6,495 bases of DNA, taken from NCBI GenBank assembly GCA_027484885.1, contig JAIXSD010000306.1, positions 1 to 6,495 of the forward strand, given 5' to 3'. Origin of the DNA: Rubrivivax sp. GTDB taxonomy: Bacteria; Pseudomonadota; Gammaproteobacteria; Burkholderiales; Burkholderiaceae_C. Numbering within the stretch: position 1 is the stretch's first letter; each line of letters opens with the position of its first letter. The position numbers were made by a program, and so were the translations under genes. The notes under the pieces were generated by a model. The model was given only the letters and a program-made list of their open reading frames with translations. It was not told the origin of the DNA and did not search any database. Shown here in pieces: positions 1-5,240 of this stretch.

Positions 1-257
1 CACTGCTCGGCGCCATCGGCCGCCAGGCGCAGGCCCGAGGAGATCGAGAAACCGGCGACAGGCGTGCGGGAATCCGCACCCGCCTCGGCAAGCGGCATGG
101 GATTCAAGACCTGGGCCTGCGCCTGCGGTGCCAGCAGCACCGGCAGAGCGAGGGCCAGGCGCCACATCAGGGCGTGGGCTCGCAGGCGGAGACGAAGAGG
201 GCTCGTTGGCCGAGACCTTGGCCCGGCTGAAGGTTTCAGAAAACGCATGGAGAACAT
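1..257 (-). CDS. Exported protein of unknown function, N-terminal part only
   Basis: An open frame of 85 codons enters from the left edge and starts at an ATG at 257. I prefer that start because a purine-rich Shine-Dalgarno-like stretch (AGGGAGGGAAG, 265-275) lies just upstream. Other in-frame ATGs are at 248 and 167. From the 257 start, residues 1-30 are rich in Arg, Pro and Leu; residues 31-48 (MWRLALALPVLLAPQAQA) look like a signal-peptide core with an AQA cleavage site before QVLN. The later start at 167 would give a more normal short signal peptide but has no clear ribosome binding site. Only about 37 residues of mature protein are visible, and they match no family I recognise. The gene points the same way as the lipoprotein gene 161 bp upstream of it, so co-transcription is possible but unproven. 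Coding status is fairly likely; function is unknown. Confidence 0.55.
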   Translation of the reverse strand, partial: MFSMRFLKPSAGPRSRPTSPLRLRLRAHALMWRLALALPVLLAPQAQAQVLNPMPLAEAGADSRTPVAGFSISSGLRLAADGAEQ

Positions 258-418
258 GATGGAGCTTCCCTCCCTGGCCTGCTGGCTTGATCAATTCGTG
301 GGCGTCGGCTTGGGTGCTGACGCTCAGCGCGGCACGACACGTCGGCCGCCGCGCGGCTGGGCTCGGCATCCAGGCTCAGGCCCGGGTTCCCGAGACGCAG
401 CCGATTCATGCGCAGGCA

Positions 419-1633
419 TCAGAACCAGCTCAGCATGCCGCAGCTGTACACCGCCTCGCGCCCGCCCCCCGTGTTGGCGGCTCGCAAAGCCTTGTCGCTG
501 TCACGAACGCCATCGATCAAGCTGGGCGTGGAGGCTGTGGCAGACACGGCATAGGCCAAGGGGCATCCGCTGACGCCCAGGCCGCCACCGTAGCGGTCAT
601 CGCCCACCTGCGCGACAAAGCTCAGCCATTGACCGTCCGCCGACCAGGACAGGTCGAGCATGGACAGACGCACCGGGTCATCCACCCGCTCCGGGCTGGC
701 TTGAGCGACCACGCTCACAGCACCGCCTGAAACCGGCACACGGTACAACACAGGCAGCTCACGGGTCTCGCCCTTGCTGTTGCGCAGAGCCGCCCATTTG
801 ACGATGGCCAGGGTCCTGCCGTCCGGGCTGACCGCCAGGTTCTCATTGCCGGCACGGGCCTCCGGCGGGAACTGGATGGCCACAGCGGCCGACTGATTCT
901 GAACCGGGTCGTAGATCAAAACCTGACCCCTCTCGAAGTACGCGAGACGACCGTCCGGCAGCCAGTCAAAACCACCGCCGCCATCCGCTTCTTGATAGGA
1001 GCCCGTCAACAAAATCTGGCCTTGCCGATTGAAGACCAGAGCCCGCGTCTTGCGAGAGGAGTTGGTGGCGAATTCATAGGCTGCCAGGTACTTGCCATCG
1101 TGCGACATGCGCAGGCGCAAGAGCTTGGCCTTCTCGTCAGGGCTGGTCTGCGTCGCAAGCTTGAAACTGGCCCCGAGTGTGAGCGCGGGCCAGTTGAAGA
1201 TGTCCACAGTCTCGGCCCCGTCTTCGCGGATCAGTTCCCGTGTGGGCCGGCTGACCGCCCAGGCATCTGACACGCCGAGTGCCTGCGCTCGCGCGCTGCG
1301 CGGTAGGTCGACCTGTTGCCCCGTCGCCAGATCCAGCACCTGCGCATCGACACGCGTGTCCGCCGGGTCGCGCACCAGCAGGCCCAGCGCGCCGGGCAAA
1401 GCTGGATCGGGCGCAGGCGCAGGCGCAGGCGCAGGCGCAGGCGCAGGTGCGGGTGCGGGTGCGGGTGCGGGTGCAGGGGCGGGCGCTGGCGCAGGGGCTT
1501 CGCCGCCGCCACCACCTCCGCACGCACTCAAGGCCACGAGCAGGGCGACGACAAGCAGACGCGCAGCCGGATGGCTGGGCATCGCGGTACTTGGCCTGGG
1601 TGCCGGGGCTGAACCGAAGGTTTGGACTTGCAT
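419..1633 (-). CDS. Lipoprotein with Ala-Pro linker and TolB/WD40-like beta-propeller
   Basis: This 404-residue protein is probably exported and lipid-anchored, with a periplasmic or surface beta-propeller. A hydrophobic signal core at residues 25-37 (RLLVVALLVALSA) ends in the lipobox LSAC, with Cys38 as the lipidation site. Gly follows the Cys, so no Asp(+2) inner-membrane retention signal is present and outer-membrane sorting is expected. Residues 38-44 are Cys plus six Gly, and residues 46-75 are fifteen Ala-Pro units, probably a stiff spacer. The rest carries four blade-like DG motifs: SHDGKY (177-182), LPDGRL (225-230), SPDGRT (269-274) and SADGQW (331-336), as in PD40/TolB-type propellers. 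Cys356 and Cys398 could form a disulfide. The ATG at 1633 has a well-placed GAGGGAG seven bases upstream. The ATG at 1582 (residue 18) would give a more typical short signal peptide but has no clear ribosome binding site. Ligand and role are unknown; a secretion role is inferred only from proximity. Confidence 0.85.
   Translation of the reverse strand: MQVQTFGSAPAPRPSTAMPSHPAARLLVVALLVALSACGGGGGGEAPAPAPAPAPAPAPAPAPAPAPAPAPAPAPDPALPGALGLLVRDPADTRVDAQVLDLATGQQVDLPRSARAQALGVSDAWAVSRPTRELIREDGAETVDIFNWPALTLGASFKLATQTSPDEKAKLLRLRMSHDGKYLAAYEFATNSSRKTRALVFNRQGQILLTGSYQEADGGGGFDWLPDGRLAYFERGQVLIYDPVQNQSAAVAIQFPPEARAGNENLAVSPDGRTLAIVKWAALRNSKGETRELPVLYRVPVSGGAVSVVAQASPERVDDPVRLSMLDLSWSADGQWLSFVAQVGDDRYGGGLGVSGCPLAYAVSATASTPSLIDGVRDSDKALRAANTGGGREAVYSCGMLSWF
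1410..1499. repeat. Hexanucleotide tandem repeat, 15 units, coding the Ala-Pro linker
   Basis: Fifteen head-to-tail six-base units lie inside the lipoprotein gene. Read on the plus strand they are six copies of GGCGCA (1410-1445), four of GGTGCG (1446-1469), one GGTGCA, and then four diverged units (GGGGCG, GGCGCT, GGCGCA, GGGGCT). On the coding strand every unit gives Ala-Pro. The two homogeneous blocks suggest at least two separate expansions by slippage or unequal exchange. Because the unit is six bases, copy changes would alter linker length without breaking the frame. Confidence 0.95.
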
Positions 1634-1769
1634 GACAAAACTCCCTCACTCTGGATTGAAACTGAACCACAGCACACCCATGAACCGCAGCCACACGAGC
1701 GCCACAAACACCAACGGCGAAGAGAGCCAAAGCTCCCTCCGCCGCAGGGCACCCTCGCGGGCGCCCGCA

Positions 1770-1790
1770 CCCGGGGCCAAAAGCCCCGGG
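1770..1790 (-). terminator. Strong GC hairpin after the harpin-like gene, possible terminator or mRNA-stabilising stem
   Basis: An exact inverted repeat, CCCGGGGC and GCCCCGGG, forms an 8-bp stem with a 5-base loop. It begins 14 bases past the TAA stop of the gene that ends at 1804. On the transcribed (minus) strand no run of T follows the stem, so it does not fit a classical intrinsic terminator. Another perfect GC palindrome, GCGGGCGCCCGC, lies right next to it at 1757-1768. It may partly stop transcription or protect the upstream message from 3' decay, lowering expression of the lipoprotein gene relative to the gene before it. The structure is certain; the function is inferred. Confidence 0.45.
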
Positions 1791-1803
1791 CCTTCTCGCA
1801 GAC

Positions 1804-2496
1804 TTACTGCTTGCGAGCCATCGAAGACAGGGCTTCGCCCAGCGACTTGATCGCGGTCGAAAACACGCTGTTCAACATGCTGTATTCCTGGCCGGTAGCC
1901 TGGAACTCGGTCATGGTCTTGTTGAACTCTTGGGCGTTCTTGCCGTCTTCTTCCTGCTTGACCTTGGGGTCGGTGGCCGTGGACTTGGCTTGCTGCAGAT
2001 CGGTCATCTTGGACGACAGCTCCACCAAGTGCTTGGCCTTGTCGCCCAGGGCTTGGCCCATGGCCTTGGCAATGGCTTGCAGCCAGCCACCGGCGCCGTC
2101 GGACTCTTCGCCACTGCCCTGGGCCTTGCGGTTGCCCAGCACGGACTGCACGAAGTCTTGTTGGAAGTCGGTCTTGAACTTGGCGATGGCGCCGCCGAAC
2201 TGCTGCTGAGCCAGGCTCTGCACATCGGCCGGCACGGCGTTGTTGCGCAGGCCGCCGAGGATGTTGTCGGCGCGGTCCTTGATCAGGTCGCCCAGGAACT
2301 TGGGCATGCCGTGCTGCTGTTGCAATTGATTGATGCCGTCCTTGATGGCATCGCCGATGGCCGACTGGACCAGGTTGCCCACGGCTTGGCCGATCATGGC
2401 GCCCAGCGGGCCGCCAAACGCACCACCGATGACGCTGCCGATGCTGCTCAGCAGACCACCACCGCCACCCACCACGCTGTTCAAAGCTCCAGACAT
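1804..2496 (-). CDS. Gly-rich Cys-free protein, candidate T3SS-secreted harpin/translocator-like substrate
   Basis: This 230-residue protein matches no named family that I can assign. It has no Cys and about 14% Gly, 20 of the 33 Gly falling in the first 82 residues. Residues 8-48 alternate Gly with hydrophobic residues (for example SSIGSVIGGAFGGPLGAMIG, 17-36) and could form a membrane-active helical hairpin. The middle is rich in Gln and Ala, including GGWLQAIAKAMGQALG (136-151). Residues 155-230 look like long amphipathic helices, with a charged loop around 176-190. There is no Sec signal peptide. Gly richness, lack of Cys, helical character and its position behind sctU resemble harpins or small translocator and filament proteins secreted by T3SSs; this is inference, with no decisive motif. 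The ATG at 2496 has a good ribosome binding site (AGGAG, seven bases upstream). A GC hairpin follows the stop codon. A T3SS-unrelated secreted or toxin-like protein cannot be excluded. Confidence 0.85.
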   Translation of the reverse strand: MSGALNSVVGGGGGLLSSIGSVIGGAFGGPLGAMIGQAVGNLVQSAIGDAIKDGINQLQQQHGMPKFLGDLIKDRADNILGGLRNNAVPADVQSLAQQQFGGAIAKFKTDFQQDFVQSVLGNRKAQGSGEESDGAGGWLQAIAKAMGQALGDKAKHLVELSSKMTDLQQAKSTATDPKVKQEEDGKNAQEFNKTMTEFQATGQEYSMLNSVFSTAIKSLGEALSSMARKQ

Positions 2497-2574
2497 TGCA
2501 ATTCTCCTGAGGGGGCCTTGGCCGGTCGTTGGTTGAGAAGACCTGGTGGCAAGGCCGGGTTTGAAAACAAAGGT

Positions 2575-2715
2575 TCACTTCCTGTCGGAAGCGAGCTGCT
2601 TGAGGGCCGCTGCCTTGAGTCCACGGATCACCGGTTGGCAACTCGTGGGCTTGGCTTGCAGTGCCGACGGAATGAATTTCACGCCTTTCAACTCGCTTTC
2701 GTAAGTCAGGACCAT
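2575..2715 (-). CDS. Small 46-residue ORF in frame just behind sctU, unknown function
   Basis: A 46-codon frame starts at an ATG only two codons past the sctU stop, in the same reading frame as sctU (TGA CTG CCG ATG). It ends at TGA 78 bases before the next gene. The product begins MVLTYESELKGVKFIPSALQ, has one Cys (residue 26) and a basic C-terminal half ending LASDRK; its calculated charge is positive. It has no signal peptide or membrane segment. About 70% of third codon positions are G or C, lower than in sctU but compatible with coding. I see no Shine-Dalgarno sequence; translation would depend on coupling to sctU termination or on stop-codon readthrough. I recognise no family. It may be a genuine small accessory gene or a chance frame. 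Confidence 0.4.
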   Translation of the reverse strand: MVLTYESELKGVKFIPSALQAKPTSCQPVIRGLKAAALKQLASDRK

Positions 2716-2721
2716 CGGCAG

Positions 2722-3984
2722 TCAGGAACGGCCCCAACTAGGGTTGTCCGCATTCGCAGCCACGGCAGAGGGCTCGGGGCGATAACGCCCACGCAGTGCG
2801 GCATAGGGCGTCAGGTCTTCACCAGGGGCCGGGCTGCGTCTCGCGGAGGGGTCTGCCTCGGCGCCCGGCACGGTCTGCGTGCCTGCGGCGGGCTCTGAAG
2901 CCCGCGCCAAGTCCTCACGCACCTCGGCAGCCCAGAGGATCACCTCCGCGATGATGTCGAACAGATCGGGCGGGATGGCCTCGCCCACCTCGGCGCGGGC
3001 CAGCAGATCACGGGCCAGGGGCACATTGCGCACGATGGGCACGCCCGCCTGCTCGGCCGCGGCGCGCATGCCGGCGGCCACATCGCCCTCGCCCTTGGCG
3101 CTGATCAGGGGCACCGGGCAGCGCTCGCGCTCGTAGTCGATGGCGATGGCCACATGGGTGGGGTTGACGATCAGCGCATTGGCCGTTCGGGCGGCCTGGT
3201 TCGAGTTCTGCTGCGCCCACTCGGCATGGGCCTGGCGACGCTGGGCCTTGATCATGGGATCGCCCTCGTTGTCCTTGTACTCCTGCTTGATGTCGCGCAG
3301 GCTCATGCGCATCTTCTTGGTGAAGGAGTGGCGCTGCCACAGCAGGTCCAACAAGGCCACGATCAAAAAGGCACACAAGGCCCAGGCGCACAAGCGCCAG
3401 CTGGCATCCCAAAGCAGGGCCGCCAGGGGCCGCGGGTCTTCGCCGCCCTGGCGCGCCAAGCCCAGCCACTGCGGCAGGCGCGAGCGCACCAGCAGCCAGG
3501 CGAGGAACAGCAGCAGGCTGGCCTTGATGATGTTCTTGAGCAGCTCGACCAGGCTGTCCATCGAGAACATGCGCTTGATGCCAGCTGCCGGGTTCAGGTG
3601 CTCCATCTTGGGCGTGACCTTGTCCATGGCCCAGATCGCACCCACTTGCAGAAACTCGCTGAGCAGGCCCACCGCCACCACGGGCAGCAACAGGAGCAGG
3701 CAGATCCAGAGCAGGCTCTCCAGCGCCGCCCCACCCAGGGAGCGCGCCACCAGAATGAAGCCACCGGCATCCCAGCCCTGAGCCAGGGCGTGGAACAGCT
3801 GTTCGTTGAGCGCCTGCAGGCGCTGCGCTGCAGGGCGCAACAGAGCGGCGAACAAACCCAGCCACACCAACAGGGTCAGCGTCGTGCCCAGGTCGCGGCT
3901 CTTGGGCACATCGCCTTTCTTGCGCGCGTCCAGCAGTCGTTTGGGTGTGGGCTTCTCGGTCTTGTCGCCGCCGCTCTCGGCCAT
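2722..3984 (-). CDS. sctU: SctU, T3SS export-apparatus switch protein (YscU/HrcU/FlhB family)
   Basis: SctU is an inner-membrane part of the T3SS export gate whose cytoplasmic domain cleaves itself and helps switch substrate class from needle parts to translocators and effectors. This 420-residue product starts with the family-typical GDKTEKPTPKRLLDARKKGD (6-25). Four membrane segments follow at about 35-50, 91-108, 155-166 and 198-215, then a charged linker (QEYKDNEGDPMIKAQRRQ, 234-251). The autocleavage motif NPTH is intact at 274-277, followed by the C-terminal domain with PLARDLLARAEVGEAIPPDL (322-341). Family members are usually about 350 residues; here residues after about 360 form an extra Pro/Ala-rich tail of about 60. 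I chose the ATG at 3984 because homologues begin there; its ribosome binding site is weak. Divergent lytic transglycosylase and sctV genes favour SctU over flagellar FlhB. A separate 46-codon frame follows immediately. Confidence 0.95.
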   Translation of the reverse strand: MAESGGDKTEKPTPKRLLDARKKGDVPKSRDLGTTLTLLVWLGLFAALLRPAAQRLQALNEQLFHALAQGWDAGGFILVARSLGGAALESLLWICLLLLLPVVAVGLLSEFLQVGAIWAMDKVTPKMEHLNPAAGIKRMFSMDSLVELLKNIIKASLLLFLAWLLVRSRLPQWLGLARQGGEDPRPLAALLWDASWRLCAWALCAFLIVALLDLLWQRHSFTKKMRMSLRDIKQEYKDNEGDPMIKAQRRQAHAEWAQQNSNQAARTANALIVNPTHVAIAIDYERERCPVPLISAKGEGDVAAGMRAAAEQAGVPIVRNVPLARDLLARAEVGEAIPPDLFDIIAEVILWAAEVREDLARASEPAAGTQTVPGAEADPSARRSPAPGEDLTPYAALRGRYRPEPSAVAANADNPSWGRS

Positions 3985-4301
3985 CTCGTGCTTTCTGTGC
4001 GCTTGCAAGGGGCTGCTGTCGCTACTCAAGCGAAGCAGGGCCAGGACCGACCACGCGCAAGAGCGCGTGAACAAACGCACACTTTGAAGCAGGGCCGACA
4101 GGCTGCCGATGACAGACTCGTATCTTTTGTAAGCAACTATGTCCTAGGGGGGATGTCCAGCTAACCCGCTATTTACACACCTGCAGGCGAAGTTGCGAAC
4201 CACCCACTGACGCTCACACTTGATTACAAACTCCGCTTCCGGGTCTTGAAGCCAGCACATCGCGCCGGGATAGTGCGAGGCATTCAGGGAGTGGTCAAAA
4301 A
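3985..4301. promoter_or_regulatory. Divergent control region between sctU and the transglycosylase-sctV genes
   Basis: This 317-bp stretch separates the two outward-facing transcription units and shows no convincing gene. It holds several features that could be regulatory: a direct repeat ATGTCC (4139-4144 and 4153-4158) with a 14-bp period, next to CCTAGG; a 7-bp stem with a 4-base loop (CACGCGC/GCGCGTG, 4052-4069) in the expected sctU leader; an 11-bp direct repeat GAAGCAGGGCC (4032-4042 and 4086-4096); and paired GCGAA at 4187-4191 and 4195-4199. Its GC content is lower around 4110-4240 than in the flanking genes, as expected for a promoter region. No clear HrpL box or HrpX PIP box is present. 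No minus-strand sigma-70 promoter stands out, so sctU may need an activator. Confidence 0.5.
4246..4274 (+). promoter_or_regulatory. Candidate sigma-70-type promoter for the transglycosylase-sctV unit
   Basis: TTGAAG (4246-4251) and GATAGT (4269-4274) are separated by exactly 17 bases, each matching four of six consensus bases. Transcription would begin near 4281, just before a Shine-Dalgarno AGGGAG at 4286-4291, which is ten bases from the ATG at 4302. Such partial matches occur by chance in intergenic DNA, so this is only a candidate. Confidence 0.35.
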
Positions 4302-5240
4302 ATGCAGTACCCACAAGACAGTGGTCACCCGGTGGACCGCGCGCATGGTCGCCTGGCCGTGCCGGAAATGCCTTCGGTCTCCAGCGCACGACGCTGCGGC
4401 CTGCAGCCCACGCGGGCCTTGCTCGCTGCGTGTCTGGGTGTCACCCCGCTGGCCCTGCAGGCCATGAGCTGCAGCCTGCCTTCAACGGCCGACGCCATCA
4501 CCGCGCCCAGCCACCGCCAGCTCCACAGCGGCAGCAAGTTCCGCCTGATTGAACAAAGCTGTGCCGAACTGGCACAGACCGAGCCCACATCTGCATCGGC
4601 CGCTGCGGCCGGCCGTTCGGCCCAGCTGGCCCTGTATGAGGGCAGCCCGGTCTCCGGCACCTTGCAGCTGGGCTCCTTGCAGACGAGCACCCAGCCACTG
4701 ACCGAGGTCCCCGTCGCCGCGACCACACACCAAACCCACCGCGCGTCCATCACCGCCAAGAACGGCCAGGCCGGCCAGACACAGCGCATCGTCGGGGTGG
4801 CCGCCACCCTGAGCGCCGCCGCCGAGCGGCACGACATCGACCCCCTGCTGCTGCACGCAATTGCCCATGTGGAATCGCGCCACAACACGCAAGCCGTGTC
4901 GCCCGCTGGCGCACGCGGCCTGATGCAGGTGATGCCGGCCACGGCCAAGCGCTTCGGCCTGAAAGACCCGGTGCGCGAGCTGATGCAGGCACCGCTGAAT
5001 GTCGAGGCCAGCGCGGCCTATCTGAAAACCCTGCAAGCCCGCTTTGGCAACGACCTGCGCCTGGTGCTGGCGGCCTACAACGCCGGTGAAGGGGCGGTGG
5101 AGCGCCATGGCCGCAGCGTGCCGCCCTACGCCGAGACGCGGGCCTATGTGCAGCAGGTGCTGGGCGCCTACCAGGGCCTGCGGGACTGGGTGGCCGCGGC
5201 GCCGGGCGGCGCCCCCGCAACGAGCAGCGTCACGCGATGA
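4302..5240 (+). CDS. T3SS-associated lytic transglycosylase, SLT family (IpgF/VirB1-like)
   Basis: This 312-residue enzyme probably cleaves peptidoglycan between MurNAc and GlcNAc to make room for the secretion apparatus. Residues 166-295 form an SLT domain: AHVESRHNTQAVSPAGARGL (188-207) with catalytic Glu191, LMQVMPATAKRFGL (207-220), and LAAYNAGEGAVERHG (256-270) followed by VPPYAETRAYVQQVL (273-287). A probable signal peptide spans about residues 29-54 (RALLAACLGVTPLALQA at its core), with an unusually long N-terminal lead. Residues 56-160 are low-complexity, rich in Ser, Thr, Ala and Gln, and probably disordered. I chose the ATG at 4302 because of AGGGAG ten bases upstream; Met23 (4368) would shorten the lead but has no clear ribosome binding site. 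The stop overlaps the sctV start by four bases (ATGA), indicating translational coupling and a dedicated T3SS role. No family-specific gene name can be assigned with confidence. Confidence 0.92.
   Translation: MQYPQDSGHPVDRAHGRLAVPEMPSVSSARRCGLQPTRALLAACLGVTPLALQAMSCSLPSTADAITAPSHRQLHSGSKFRLIEQSCAELAQTEPTSASAAAAGRSAQLALYEGSPVSGTLQLGSLQTSTQPLTEVPVAATTHQTHRASITAKNGQAGQTQRIVGVAATLSAAAERHDIDPLLLHAIAHVESRHNTQAVSPAGARGLMQVMPATAKRFGLKDPVRELMQAPLNVEASAAYLKTLQARFGNDLRLVLAAYNAGEGAVERHGRSVPPYAETRAYVQQVLGAYQGLRDWVAAAPGGAPATSSVTR

Noticed and set aside
236..409. Minus-strand 57-codon frame between the lipoprotein gene and the left-edge gene
   Set aside because: No ribosome binding site, Arg/Pro/Ser-rich composition typical of non-coding GC-rich DNA, and it overlaps the start of the next gene.
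1410..1499. Short repeat array as a possible CRISPR
   Set aside because: The units are six contiguous bases with no spacers and code an Ala-Pro linker in a clear gene.
1646..2737. Minus-strand frame of 363 codons overlapping the Gly-rich protein gene
   Set aside because: It is Arg/Gln/Pro-rich shadow sequence in another frame of 1804-2496. The gene in the other frame has a good ribosome binding site and structured protein composition.
1930..2898. Plus-strand frame of 322 codons opposite the Gly-rich gene and the end of sctU
   Set aside because: It spans gene boundaries on the other strand and encodes a Leu/Gly/His-rich product without recognisable domains; an antisense shadow.
2722..3984. 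Reading the export genes as flagellar flhB and flhA
   Set aside because: The SctV motif wording, the coupled transglycosylase, the Gly-rich neighbour and the absence of any other flagellar gene favour a T3SS; a phylogeny would settle this.
3154..4164. Plus-strand frame of 336 codons opposite sctU
   Set aside because: The Gln/Ala/His-rich product is the reverse reading of a sctU gene with clear family motifs, including NPTH.
4187..4199. TTCGC-N3-TTCGC on the minus strand as a HrpX PIP box or HrpB-type hrp box
   Set aside because: PIP and hrp boxes need about 15-16 bases between the half-sites; here there are only three.
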